Source: Nostoc sp. 'Lobaria pulmonaria (5183) cyanobiont' (GTDB lineage: Bacteria > Cyanobacteriota > Cyanobacteriia > Cyanobacteriales > Nostocaceae). From it: DNA of 64,000 nt. Within the stretch, counting starts at the first letter, position 1; the number at the start of each line of letters is the position of its first letter. The stretch is from assembly GCF_002949795.1 (NCBI RefSeq), contig NZ_CP026692.1, positions 4,076,545 to 4,140,544 of the forward strand, given 5' to 3'. The notes under the pieces were generated by a model. That model searched no databases. It was not told the origin of the DNA and was given only the letters and a program-made list of their open reading frames with translations. Positions 28,133 to 36,200 of this stretch are shown here, in pieces. The position numbers were made by a program, and so were the translations under genes.

Positions 28133-29158
28133 ATGAATTCCGACCTGATGCCGTTGCCTGAATCTTCCAATTCTTCTGCCTCTAACCAGGGCCCAACTAA
28201 AGTAGAGGCAGCCGCTAATGTTCACATAGCAGCCCAGTCCTCTAAAGAAGTTGAAAATTTGCCTGTCAACCTCAGTGAGACTGACTCAAATGGGAACTTG
28301 ATTAATCGCCAGCAACCGATTCCGCCTCCCAGCGAACCGATGCAGTATCGAGCCATCGGGTTAGTCCGGGGTCGCTATCATGCTAGCAGCGAACAATTTA
28401 CTCAAGGTACGCTGCTGACCGCAGATGGTGTAGAACTCAATGCCGTCCTCCTAGGCCGGATTATGAGCTTAGTCAAGAATCATCTAGACTTAGAAAAAGA
28501 ACACTTGTGGGTAGTATATCCACGTACCAGACAAGAAAATGATACCTTGCACATCCAAATCGTCGGAGTTTGGGAGCCAGAAAATTTGGCTAAAAACTCA
28601 ACAGATGAGGACGAATCGGATTTTGAGTTGCAAGAGTTACAGATACTCGATGATGGCTTATCCGAGAACTCTGAACTAAGTACAACTGCCCCCAAACCTT
28701 CATCAGAAGTTGCAGATGGTGGTTTTTCTGTTCGTGGTGAAGTAGTATACCAATCTTTTGATGCTAAAAGCTTGGTAGTCAAAATTAGGCAGGCTCCACG
28801 TAAATCAACAGACAAACCGAAGTATTTTAAGTTGAAATTAAGGGGTGTACTAACTACCAAAGCAGTGGGTAAATTCTGGGACTTCCAAGCCAAGCGGGAA
28901 GCAGACGTTTTAGTAGTAGAAAAAGCTGAGGCGATCGCTGATTTGCCCAAAAAACGCAAGCCACCATTTAAAGGTGGACCTCGTGCTGGCATTGGTGGTG
29001 CTGGTGGTAGAAAACCATTCCCCCCCAGACGCACTGGCGAAACTCCTCGCCCCATCAAGAAAACAAGTACAGGCGGCGACCCCTCAGTGGTGTCAAAACC
29101 TATACCAAGAACACCCGCTCCTAAACCCATCAAGCGACCGAAACCAACTCAAGAGTAG
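28133..29158 (+). CDS. Hypothetical protein with a basic C-terminal tail
   Basis: A 341-residue protein. I start it at the ATG at 28133, preceded by AAGGAG; an upstream in-frame extension to 28034 has no ribosome site. After a polar ~65 residues comes a compact domain (YRAIGLVRGRYHASSEQFTQ through LWVVYPRTRQ). A second folded part follows (FSVRGEVVYQSFDAKSLVVK through FWDFQAKREADVLVVEKAE). The last ~75 residues are rich in Lys, Arg, Pro and Gly, typical of nucleic-acid or membrane-surface binding. No catalytic motif was recognised. It appears cyanobacterial in character. Confidence 0.75.
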   Translation: MNSDLMPLPESSNSSASNQGPTKVEAAANVHIAAQSSKEVENLPVNLSETDSNGNLINRQQPIPPPSEPMQYRAIGLVRGRYHASSEQFTQGTLLTADGVELNAVLLGRIMSLVKNHLDLEKEHLWVVYPRTRQENDTLHIQIVGVWEPENLAKNSTDEDESDFELQELQILDDGLSENSELSTTAPKPSSEVADGGFSVRGEVVYQSFDAKSLVVKIRQAPRKSTDKPKYFKLKLRGVLTTKAVGKFWDFQAKREADVLVVEKAEAIADLPKKRKPPFKGGPRAGIGGAGGRKPFPPRRTGETPRPIKKTSTGGDPSVVSKPIPRTPAPKPIKRPKPTQE

Positions 29159-29279
29159 GGAATAGGGCATTGGGTATTGGGCATGGGGCACAAAAGGCAG
29201 AGGTGCGGATGGGCAGCGGGGAAAGATTCACTGCTACTTCTCTTCTCCTCTGCTCCCGCACTCCCCGCACTCCCCCCAA

Positions 29280-30449
29280 TCAAAAATCCGTCCGACGATC
29301 TTGGGGTAGAAAAGATCGCTCCATCGGAATTGAAGAAACTGGTTCTGTAAGGGTAAACGTACCTGCTTCGATCCACTTTTTCAACTCTAGAGCGACTTGC
29401 CTAGAAAAAAACAAACTTGCTAAGGGGGCAGAGCGTACTGCTTTGCCCTCTATAGTGATCCGTCCAGATTTGAGTTGGGCGTAACTCACCAAACCAAAAG
29501 TGGGACGGACGCGCCGGGGAATGGAAAAATCTACTATTGGGGCTACTAAGTCTCGATCTTGGACGGCACAGTGTTCAATTACTTGTTCATTTAATACAGG
29601 TAGAGGTACACCAACCCCTAACATTAATGAGGGACCATAACTTTTGAAGTAACACCCCCGCACCCAATGAGCATCCATTTGCTTGGCATCACCAATTAAA
29701 GCTAAAGTGGCAGAAGGCCCAATCGGTGTACGATTAGCTAAACGCTTTTGTAAGGGGAAGTGCTGAGTGCCTTCCCAGGCGACATATCCAACACCACCGC
29801 CTAAAAAAATTCGAGTACCTATACCAACGAGTTGCAAATCGGGGTCGTTGAGTAAGGGGGAAATAGCACCGGGGTTAGAATAAACAGCATTCCCCAGACG
29901 CGGTTGTAAAGGGCCGAGATAGGTGAAGAGGGGGCGATCGCCACCATTTACACCAACAATAAAATTTTGATAAAGATTGCGCGGATTGAATAAATAAAAC
30001 TGATTAATTGTATCACTGGTAATCGTAGTTTCAAAATTTGCTCTGGGGTAACAATCTGTTACTTGTCCTTGCGCTTTCACGTGTATAGATTTACCAGCGA
30101 TCAAATCTTCGATTACATGACCCCCACCACGTTCTCGCACTTCTTCCCCATCTGTCGTCTCCACAGCACAACTCGCACCCAAATATAAATCTACTGCCCC
30201 AAAACCAGAGTATGCCGGCACGCCATCTAACCAACAACGGCGAATTTTTATCGGGGGATCAGTATGTCCCAGATTGATAATTGCACCACTTGATTCCATC
30301 GGCTCAAAAGTACCAGTGGTGATTACGTCAACTTCTTTAGCAGCTTTAGTAACACCGATTTCTACAACTCGTGCTTTTAATTCTTCAGTTGTCAACACCA
30401 CTGCACGTTGGCGCTTAATTTTCTCGTTAATTTCTGCAATTGTTCGCAT
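29280..30449 (-). CDS. Homocysteine biosynthesis (HcyBio/DUF39) family protein
   Basis: A 389-residue protein starting at ATG 30449 (MRTIAEINEKIKRQRAVVLT). The frame extends 20 codons upstream, but that part is made from a dispersed palindromic repeat. Family marks include TTGTFEPMESSGAIINLGHTD, RRCWLDGVPAYSGFGAVDLYLGA, GGGHVIEDL and GGVGYVAWEGTQHFP. In methanogens and some anaerobes, homologues take part in making homocysteine from aspartate semialdehyde and sulfide. Cyanobacterial homologues are less understood, and the C-terminal ferredoxin or CBS domains found in some members are absent. Confidence 0.8.
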   Translation of the reverse strand: MRTIAEINEKIKRQRAVVLTTEELKARVVEIGVTKAAKEVDVITTGTFEPMESSGAIINLGHTDPPIKIRRCWLDGVPAYSGFGAVDLYLGASCAVETTDGEEVRERGGGHVIEDLIAGKSIHVKAQGQVTDCYPRANFETTITSDTINQFYLFNPRNLYQNFIVGVNGGDRPLFTYLGPLQPRLGNAVYSNPGAISPLLNDPDLQLVGIGTRIFLGGGVGYVAWEGTQHFPLQKRLANRTPIGPSATLALIGDAKQMDAHWVRGCYFKSYGPSLMLGVGVPLPVLNEQVIEHCAVQDRDLVAPIVDFSIPRRVRPTFGLVSYAQLKSGRITIEGKAVRSAPLASLFFSRQVALELKKWIEAGTFTLTEPVSSIPMERSFLPQDRRTDF

Positions 30450-30490
30450 CTTATCAGTGCTTACGCTTCCTGGTGAGTGGGGAATGGGCA

Positions 30491-30508
30491 GAGACGCGAT
30501 TAATCGCA
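30491..30508. repeat. Palindromic dispersed repeat GAGACGCGATTAATCGC
   Basis: Near-perfect palindrome centred on ATTAAT. Close copies are at 36178-36197 and 39085-39103, with a related one at 13189-13211. This copy supplies a false N-terminal extension to the homocysteine-biosynthesis family gene. Confidence 0.8.
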
Positions 30509-30765
30509 TCTGATTTTATTGCTACATTTGACCAAAAGGCAAGTCACGCATTAGAATATTTTATTTTTCAAGTGAACAATATTCATCTCAAGCAATTGCA
30601 ACAAACTAGTGAGACGCAATCAGAGAAGACAGAATCTACTTTATCTAATGAGTTAAACAAAGCAGAGGTAACAAACCAGAACAAACAATAGCTGATTAGC
30701 TAATTATGTCCATGCTCATGGTTATTCTTTCAAATAGGATTTATTCAGGCTTACTCAAAAGTATG

Positions 30766-30798
30766 AGATCCCCAACTTCTTAAAAAAGTTGGCGATCT
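30766..30798. terminator. Bidirectional hairpin, possible terminator
   Basis: Imperfect stem AGATCcCCAACTT/AAGTTGGcGATCT (30766-30778 and 30786-30798), followed by a T-rich stretch on the plus strand and preceded by A residues. It may end transcripts coming from the AI-2E family gene on the minus strand. The rest of 30510-31047 shows no convincing gene. Confidence 0.5.
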
Positions 30799-31047
30799 TA
30801 TTGTTTTTAACTCTAGCAATCATTATCCCAATCGCTTCCAAATTTGCAAGAATTCACATAACTTATGTCATTGAGTTTTTGGTTTTCCAGTTATTATTGT
30901 TGCCATCTAATGGCTCTTTGAATAGCTTATTTATCTAGTTTTTTTATTAATCCAAAGTCGAGTTAATACTGTTTAGTTAAGGTAAGAGATGCAATCTATA
31001 ATTTTCATCAAATAACCATAACTAGAACCGTATTTAAAGTCAAGCGA

Positions 31048-32199
31048 CTAATCTGATTTTTTCAAGATATCATCATCAATCGAGGGATTCTCATTTATAT
31101 CTAGATTTTCTGCCGTCCAATTATCATCTGTTCCAGGAGATTTAGAAACTATCACAAATTCAGTCTCTTTTCTATTGTTATTCCCCCATTCATCCAAAAC
31201 ATCTTTAATTAACACTTCTTGCAACCAAATTTTAGCGACAACAGTTAGAGGTAGCGCTAGAAATAATCCTAAAAAGCCAAAGAAAGTCACAAAAAATAGC
31301 TGGGCAATTAAGGTTATGGCTGGCAGCAATGATACTTGATGCGCCATGACAACGGGCGTGATAAAATTACTCTCAACCTGTTGAATGATAAAGTAGAGAA
31401 TCAAAACAGCGATCGCTTTCCAAGGTTCATCCAAGAAGGCGATCGCCATTGCTGGGATTACACTCATTGTTGGCCCCAGATTGGGAATCAAGTTAAAAAA
31501 TCCCGCTAAAACCGCTAAAGCTAGTGCTGCCTTGACATGCAAAATTGATAAGCCAATCAGACTCATTAGACCCACTACAAAGATGGCAATGAAAGCGCCT
31601 GTAATCCATCCCTCCAAAGAGACTTCACATTTATCTAAAATTCCATCTACCCGCCGCCGATAAAATGAAGGGAAAAGCCGCACAAATACTTTGCGGTAAG
31701 CCACGGGGTCGGCTAACATCATTCCTGTTAAAACCAACACTAGCAAAATCTTGAGGACGACTTCTAAAGAACCAGATACAAAAGCAAAGGAGTTTCCCAG
31801 TAGCCGATTGGCGAAGGGCTGTACTTGTTGAATGAGGCTATTGATATCTGGGATGTAAGGAATTAACTGGTCAGGAATACGAGTTCTCAAGGCATCAAGC
31901 CAACTATTAAAGCGTCCAAACCCTTTAGGAACTTGATAGGTTAGTTCTTGAAACTGCTGGGCAAATGGCGGCACAATTAGCCAGAAAAAGCCCACGACAC
32001 CTGCGAAAAAGATAGCTACTGCTAAGAGGACGGCAAATCCGCGCCTCATCCCAAACCTTTGGAAGCGTTTCGCTAGGCGATTTAAGGTGGTGGCTAACAC
32101 AACTGCGGCAAACATGAGCAAAAGTACTTCTCGAATTTGCCACAAGATGTATAAAGAAAGAACTATGGCGATTAAGCCGATCCATTGACCCAGGTTCAC
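31048..32199 (-). CDS. AI-2E family transporter (UPF0118/PerM-like)
   Basis: A 383-residue membrane protein with about eight hydrophobic segments. Family features: IVLSLYILWQIREVLLLMF near the start, a long amphipathic loop (QQFQELTYQVPKGFGRFNSW), LLVLVLTGMMLADP, and GFFNLIPNLGPTMSVIPA followed by ESNFITPVVMA. Proteins of this family export diverse small molecules or ions; the autoinducer-2 link holds only for some. The last ~45 residues are acidic and cytoplasmic. The start is GTG at 32199 with GGGAG upstream. Confidence 0.88.
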   Translation of the reverse strand: MNLGQWIGLIAIVLSLYILWQIREVLLLMFAAVVLATTLNRLAKRFQRFGMRRGFAVLLAVAIFFAGVVGFFWLIVPPFAQQFQELTYQVPKGFGRFNSWLDALRTRIPDQLIPYIPDINSLIQQVQPFANRLLGNSFAFVSGSLEVVLKILLVLVLTGMMLADPVAYRKVFVRLFPSFYRRRVDGILDKCEVSLEGWITGAFIAIFVVGLMSLIGLSILHVKAALALAVLAGFFNLIPNLGPTMSVIPAMAIAFLDEPWKAIAVLILYFIIQQVESNFITPVVMAHQVSLLPAITLIAQLFFVTFFGFLGLFLALPLTVVAKIWLQEVLIKDVLDEWGNNNRKETEFVIVSKSPGTDDNWTAENLDINENPSIDDDILKKSD

Positions 32200-32289
32200 A
32201 GGCTAACTCCCAACGGTTGGCGAGATGCAATTTTATTGTAATTAAGCTAGGTTAGCTGATTTTAGGAACTTGTGCGTGAATGGTTTGAG

Positions 32290-32481
32290 TTAATTTTGTT
32301 TTTGTGCTTGAAATCGCCACAGTAGAGCGATCGCTATGATCGCAATCGGCAACAATACTATAATCAGCGCGTTGCTTGCTGTCGCCGGAATTGGTAGACT
32401 TGGCCCTGCATACTTAATCAATACTGATAACAAAGCCGAGAGTAAAAGCAGTTTCAGAATTAATCCTAGTTGATTTTCCAT
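32290..32481 (-). CDS. Small two-helix membrane protein
   Basis: A 63-residue protein starting MENQLGLILKLLLLSALLSV at ATG 32481; a GTG/ATG-type extension of six codons is less likely. Two hydrophobic helices (about 4-24 and 38-56) are separated by YAGPSLPIPATASN, and the C-terminal RFQAQKQN is basic. It resembles small conserved cyanobacterial membrane proteins of unknown function. It sits 90 bases upstream of the AI-2E family gene on the same strand and may share its transcript. Confidence 0.65.
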   Translation of the reverse strand: MENQLGLILKLLLLSALLSVLIKYAGPSLPIPATASNALIIVLLPIAIIAIALLWRFQAQKQN

Positions 32482-32541
32482 AGAAGTACGGCAATACAAA
32501 TTTTTGTGGTACGCACAAATTTGCGCTGTACCGTGTAGTTT

Positions 32542-32739
32542 CTAGAATAAACCCACAGATACAATCCTTGTAGTTTTCACAAAAATATAATTTCTAGTAC
32601 CTGTCAGGAGCGAAGGATGTGAGGCGCGATCGCTATTGCACTTTGTTAGTGCTGTCTGAACCACAGACAGCATATTATACACTATTAAAACTATACAGAA
32701 AGTAACCAAAGCAGCCTTTGAGTAATTTAAATTAAGCAC
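32542..32739 (-). pseudogene. IS4-type transposase C-terminal fragment
   Basis: The first ~33 residues (SKAALVTFCIVLIVYNMLSV, then VQTALTKC) match the C-terminal helix of IS4-type transposases common in cyanobacteria (alternating hydrophobic run, YN, then VVxxAL). The catalytic DDE core is absent and the remaining codons look random. No terminal inverted repeats were found. Confidence 0.6.
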
Positions 32740-32765
32740 AAAGCAATGCAGAGTTTTACCAAACT

Positions 32766-33758
32766 TTATTTGCTCCGAACTGGCTCAATTCTATATTTAG
32801 CTTTAATCAACTCAGGCAATTCTATCAAAAGTTTTTTCACTCTAGCTTGAATATATTTAGAATTTTTAGGTACACGTTTAGCTATATACCTTAAGAAAGC
32901 AATCTGATAGCCAAACTTATATTTAATTGCGGAAAATATATTAGACTTGACCTGGTTAGCTGAACCTTTGTCTAGGTTTTTTAACTTTGATACTTCACGA
33001 TGATATACGGGATGTTCTCCCCAAACGCAGGCAAAGTGTACAAGAGCAGGAGACACTACCTGATTGTATTTTTGAAAAGTAGATTGACCTGTAATCGCAT
33101 CTATATTAAAAGAACCACGAAGACCGATAGGTGTTCGCATCATCTGACCATGATCTTCAAACATACTTTGATTGTGTAGCATCATAGCTAGACCCAAAAT
33201 ACGTTCATCATTAGGGCCATCACCACGAAACTCACTAATACCTAGCTTTTTCCAGTCCCTTGCCAATTCTAGTGCTGTTTCAAAAAATGCCTTAGCAGTA
33301 TCGTTTTTTTCAAAATAATAGAGACCTCCATTAAATCTAGGTAATTTTGTAAGATTAAATCGTTTGAGTGTGTCATCTACATCAATGAACTTATCTTTAT
33401 CGCCTGCTTGAAGATATACATTACCTGCCACACTAAAACTTCTGCCTTTAAAATCATCAAAAATAAAGTTAATATCCCTCACTGCTATGCAATCACTATC
33501 AAGAGAAAGTGTATATTTAAATGGAGAATAATCATATATATGAAGCTTTTGTTTTACGTTATAACCGTATTCGTATTTAATATTTATAACGTAATCATAA
33601 AATTCTAGTAAATCTTGATCATTTTCATTATCAGTAACAATAGCACGCGGAACATTTGGTGAATGAAGACGTAGAGAACGTGCTAATGACTTTGCCATTT
33701 CGAGATAATAAGATGCTCCGTAAGCATAGGTGATAATGCCACGTTGTGAAATAAACAT
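32766..33758 (-). CDS. Putative GT-A fold glycosyltransferase
   Basis: A 330-residue protein. The N-terminal half looks like a nucleotide-sugar transferase: GIITYAYGASYYLEMAKSLA, then VPRAIVTD, and the metal-binding DxD motif in YTLSLDSDCIAVRD (about residue 87). FNGGLYYF follows, as in GT8-like enzymes. The C-terminal ~80 residues are basic (lysine-rich) and may contact a membrane or acceptor. Its AT content is clearly higher than that of its neighbours. It is flanked by a transposase scrap and other broken genes, which suggests horizontal acquisition. The acceptor is unknown. Confidence 0.72.
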   Translation of the reverse strand: MFISQRGIITYAYGASYYLEMAKSLARSLRLHSPNVPRAIVTDNENDQDLLEFYDYVINIKYEYGYNVKQKLHIYDYSPFKYTLSLDSDCIAVRDINFIFDDFKGRSFSVAGNVYLQAGDKDKFIDVDDTLKRFNLTKLPRFNGGLYYFEKNDTAKAFFETALELARDWKKLGISEFRGDGPNDERILGLAMMLHNQSMFEDHGQMMRTPIGLRGSFNIDAITGQSTFQKYNQVVSPALVHFACVWGEHPVYHREVSKLKNLDKGSANQVKSNIFSAIKYKFGYQIAFLRYIAKRVPKNSKYIQARVKKLLIELPELIKAKYRIEPVRSK

Positions 33759-34138
33759 TATTTTTTACTAATTAACAGTATCTGAGCTTTAGTTGTCTAG
33801 CTGAATTCTAACTTACACGCAAAAGGATAGATATCTAATAATATCAACTAAGCTTAAATTCTCTATAAAGTGTCCGTAAAGTCTAGTCTAAATTTTATTT
33901 ATATCTGTTTAAACAGACCTAGTTAGTTGTCTTTATAAAAATGAATAGTACAGCAAAAAACAACCAATAAACAACCCAGATATTGGATTTTATATTCATC
34001 CAACCCTAAAGTTAAATGTAGAAAATAGATTTCTATTACATTTATTAACTTGATATTGAAATCATTGCCAGAAACTAGCGCGATCGCTGGTAGTATACTT
34101 ACTGTTAGTCTGGCTTTGCTAGTAAACACAAAGCAGTA
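33759..34138. other. Gene-free AT-rich stretch
   Basis: Upstream region of the glycosyltransferase. A 68-codon minus-strand frame at 33923-34129 has no ribosome site and no recognisable sequence, so it is not called. Confidence 0.4.
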
Positions 34139-34170
34139 GGGTGCGTTACGGTGTTAAGCCTAATGCACCC
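34139..34170. repeat. GGGTGCGTTA palindromic dispersed repeat
   Basis: Arms 34139-34148 and 34161-34170 form a 10-base stem with one G-U pair. Elements with GTGCGTTA...TAACGCAC ends are widespread in cyanobacteria. This one abuts the end of the truncated DUF427 gene by one base. Confidence 0.8.
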
Positions 34171-34171
34171 T

Positions 34172-34306
34172 TTAGTTGAGACAATTGTTACTATCTTGAA
34201 AATATTCTTTGCTAATTGTGTCAGTAGGGAAATAATGGTTGTTTTCAACAACTACGGTATTATCGTTGTGGGCTAAAACTGTGCGACTATAAATTGCTTT
34301 TGGCAT
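34172..34306 (-). pseudogene. DUF427 gene, truncated
   Basis: A 44-residue frame: MPKAIYSRTVLAHNDNTVVV then ENNHYFPTDTISKEYFQ. This is the N-terminal half of DUF427 proteins (usually ~90-100 residues, with HYFP and a following CPWKG motif). The frame ends in six unrelated residues and a stop right at the edge of the GTGCGTTA repeat, so the second half was lost. It could still be translated, but not with the usual fold. Confidence 0.75.
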
Positions 34307-34375
34307 AATAAATAATTTTGTGATTAAAGTTTACATATACATTTTGAAACTTCCACAGTTGTAAGCACCCGACGA

Positions 34376-34510
34376 CTAGAAGTCGCGAAAGAATCTGTCT
34401 TCACTCACCACTGTATGCATTTGCATTGGCATTGCGGCAACATCATCCGCGAAACCTGCCATCTGGGCTGCTTGCCAAGCTTCATCCATCGTCAGAGACT
34501 TTGAATTTTT
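34376..34510 (-). pseudogene. Fragment of a bacteriocin-type ABC exporter ATPase
   Basis: About 42 residues match the ATP-binding domain of NHLM-type peptide exporters just before the ABC signature: SLTMDEAWQAAQMAGFADDV then AAMPMQMHTVVSE. In intact proteins GGG-LSGGQ follows; here it is replaced by DRFFRDF and a stop. Upstream, the frame runs into a dispersed C/T-rich repeat (34514-34545). The Walker A, ABC signature and Walker B motifs and all membrane segments are missing. Confidence 0.75.
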
Positions 34511-34782
34511 CCCTTCCTGCAACGGGAAGGGGGTTAGGTTTTTCGTGGGTCTTTCCAGATGACCTGAAAAGTAGGTAGTTACCGTCATAGCCGCCTTTTT
34601 TCTATTGCTTCGACAATAGCTTTAGTTTGATTTTAGTTGATTGCTAAGTTACAAATATTTTTGCACAGAGCAACACGTAATAAGGACGCACAGATGTGCG
34701 CCCGTACGAAAAACCTAACTTAAATTCAGACTTTGGAAGGCTTGGCTATTGCTGCTTTCGCCCTAACTTATGATCCTCTTAA

Positions 34783-35214
34783 TCAAAAAACACGGTAATA
34801 CACATCATATATAGAGCCACTTCCAGACACACGTGTTATTGCCGTCGTACCATTTGTTGACCCATTGACAATAAAACCACCTAGAGAATCGTCAGAGCCG
34901 TTTAAACCGCCGTCTTCATCGAAAAGTTCGACCCTTGCAGGGAAATCAACGCCTAAACCCCTGTTAACTCCAGATGTCTGTCCCGTAGAAAAACCACCAG
35001 ATCCCCAGAGCTTACTGCCATTGACTGTGATATAGGTATCATCATCGCCGAATGTATCTGCATCAGCATTGATAGCTTGAAGTTGATCTATAATAAGGAA
35101 CCCCCCGCCTCCTTCTATAACAGCACCTTCTTCAGGAGTCAATTGAGCGAATAGTTGTTCGTCATCGATACAAGAAAGGTCAGAAATAAGAGTCCTTTTG
35201 TTGATGTCTAGCAT
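34783..35214 (-). CDS. Secreted peptide-like protein with a double-glycine leader
   Basis: A 143-residue protein. The N-terminus looks like a bacteriocin-type leader: MLDINKRTLISDLSCID, then LFAQLTPEEGAVIEGG with a Gly-Gly site near residue 36. The mature part would be ~105 residues, acidic and rich in Gly, Asn, Asp and Ser (NADADTFGDDDTY, GSDDSLGGFIVNGSTNG), ending YDVYYRVF. It may be a beta-rich, calcium-friendly secreted protein. Export would need a peptidase-containing ABC transporter; only a dead exporter fragment lies nearby (34376-34510). The start is ATG at 35214 with an AAGGA-like ribosome site. Confidence 0.7.
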   Translation of the reverse strand: MLDINKRTLISDLSCIDDEQLFAQLTPEEGAVIEGGGGFLIIDQLQAINADADTFGDDDTYITVNGSKLWGSGGFSTGQTSGVNRGLGVDFPARVELFDEDGGLNGSDDSLGGFIVNGSTNGTTAITRVSGSGSIYDVYYRVF

Positions 35215-35725
35215 GGTTTTTGTCCTTTTTTAATTAAGTGCATATAGAGATAATTAGGTAAGTTTTAATTCACTAAATTGGCATTACATACTTGCGAGAT
35301 GAATCGGCAACTGAAATCATCAAAACTTCGTTCCCTATTGGAACAAATCATCTTATGATTCAACAACACCGCAAATTTGCACCTTTTTTGTGATACTTAC
35401 TAGGTGAACTCTGTACTATGATTCTTTACGATGGCTTTTAGTCTTTATGCACTGAGATCAGAAAATTTGTTCAAAATCTTTAAAATGCTTATAGAGCATG
35501 GAGTTGGGCTTATGCTATTGGCTTCCCTCGCAAACTCAAGCTGTTGATTCAGCTTTGCATTTGGAATGCGATCGCACTTTTACTTGATACAATATTAATC
35601 CAATTGCGATCGCTTTGCAGACAAAGCCCAGATGGATTGACAAACCTAGATGCAGACAGCAATTCTCAATCCCAAATCTGGCGTTGCGCTTCCAGCGCAC
35701 CTTTACCTTTGGTGCGGCCTATAAT
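35215..35725. other. Gene-free stretch
   Basis: Upstream of the double-glycine protein gene. Two HIP1 GCGATCGC-type sites and the inverted GCGCTTCCAGCGC (35694-35706) were seen. Short plus-strand frames here have no support. Confidence 0.4.
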
Positions 35726-36117
35726 CTAAAATGGTATTACTTTGGCAAAAACCACGCTTTGACGCACATTACGCTTGCGTAGGCGTAGCCCGTCGTAGAC
35801 ATCGCTTTTACGAATACCTCCTGCCATCTGATACTTATGGCTATTGTTACCATATTTATAAGCCATACCACGCAAAATTTTCCCAGAATAGTCTGCCAAA
35901 TATTGTTCATTTTCGATGATCTGGGTTAGTAAGACATCAATAGTAGAGAGGGTGGTATTATATGCTTCTGAAGATTTTCGGAGGTTTTTGATTTTTAAGT
36001 ATAATCTTTGACTGTTAAGCTCTATCCGACATCAAGAGTTGGACTAATGGATTTAATGCTTGTTAAACGTACTTCAGCTTTGCCAAGAGTACGTGAATGG
36101 CGTTTTTTATTTGCCAT
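35726..36117 (-). pseudogene. Frameshifted small cyanobacterial gene with an inserted repeat
   Basis: ATG at 36117 opens MANKKRHSRTLGKAEVRLTS, continues ISPTLDVG and hits TAG. The match continues in another frame as LYLKIKNLRKSSEAYNTTLS, then YSGKILRGMAYKYGNNSHKY and QMAGGIRKSD. Directly after that the 29-bp dispersed repeat (35777-35805, inverted) is read in frame as VYDGLRLR before the end at TAG 35726. It resembles a family of ~110-residue basic cyanobacterial proteins of unknown function. At least one stop and one frameshift make it nonfunctional. Confidence 0.75.
35777..35805 (-). repeat. 29-bp dispersed repeat, copy 2 (inverted)
   Basis: Exact reverse complement of 13071-13099 and 45140-45168. 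It lies inside the coding remnant of the small gene at 35726-36117, eight codons long and in frame. Confidence 0.9.
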
Positions 36118-36177
36118 AATTAATACTTATTTTCTAAGCAGTTAAAGACTCGTTAACGGAGTTCAAAATGGATGAAT

Positions 36178-36197
36178 AGACGCGATTAATCGCCTCT
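36178..36197. repeat. AGACGCGATTAATCGCCTCT palindromic repeat
   Basis: Member of the same palindrome family as 30491-30508 and 39085-39103. It ends three bases before the stop end of the WD40 gene and could act as its 3' hairpin. Confidence 0.8.
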
Positions 36198-36200
36198 CTA

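Noticed and set aside
30440..30691. 83-codon plus-strand ORF
   Set aside because: It starts inside the opposing gene's 5' end, lacks a ribosome site and its first part comes from the palindromic repeat; the C-terminal half is low complexity.
33923..34129. 68-codon minus-strand ORF
   Set aside because: No ribosome site or motif; AT-rich chance frame.
35544..35919. Two ~60-codon plus-strand ORFs
   Set aside because: One has no support and the other is antisense to the frameshifted gene remnant.
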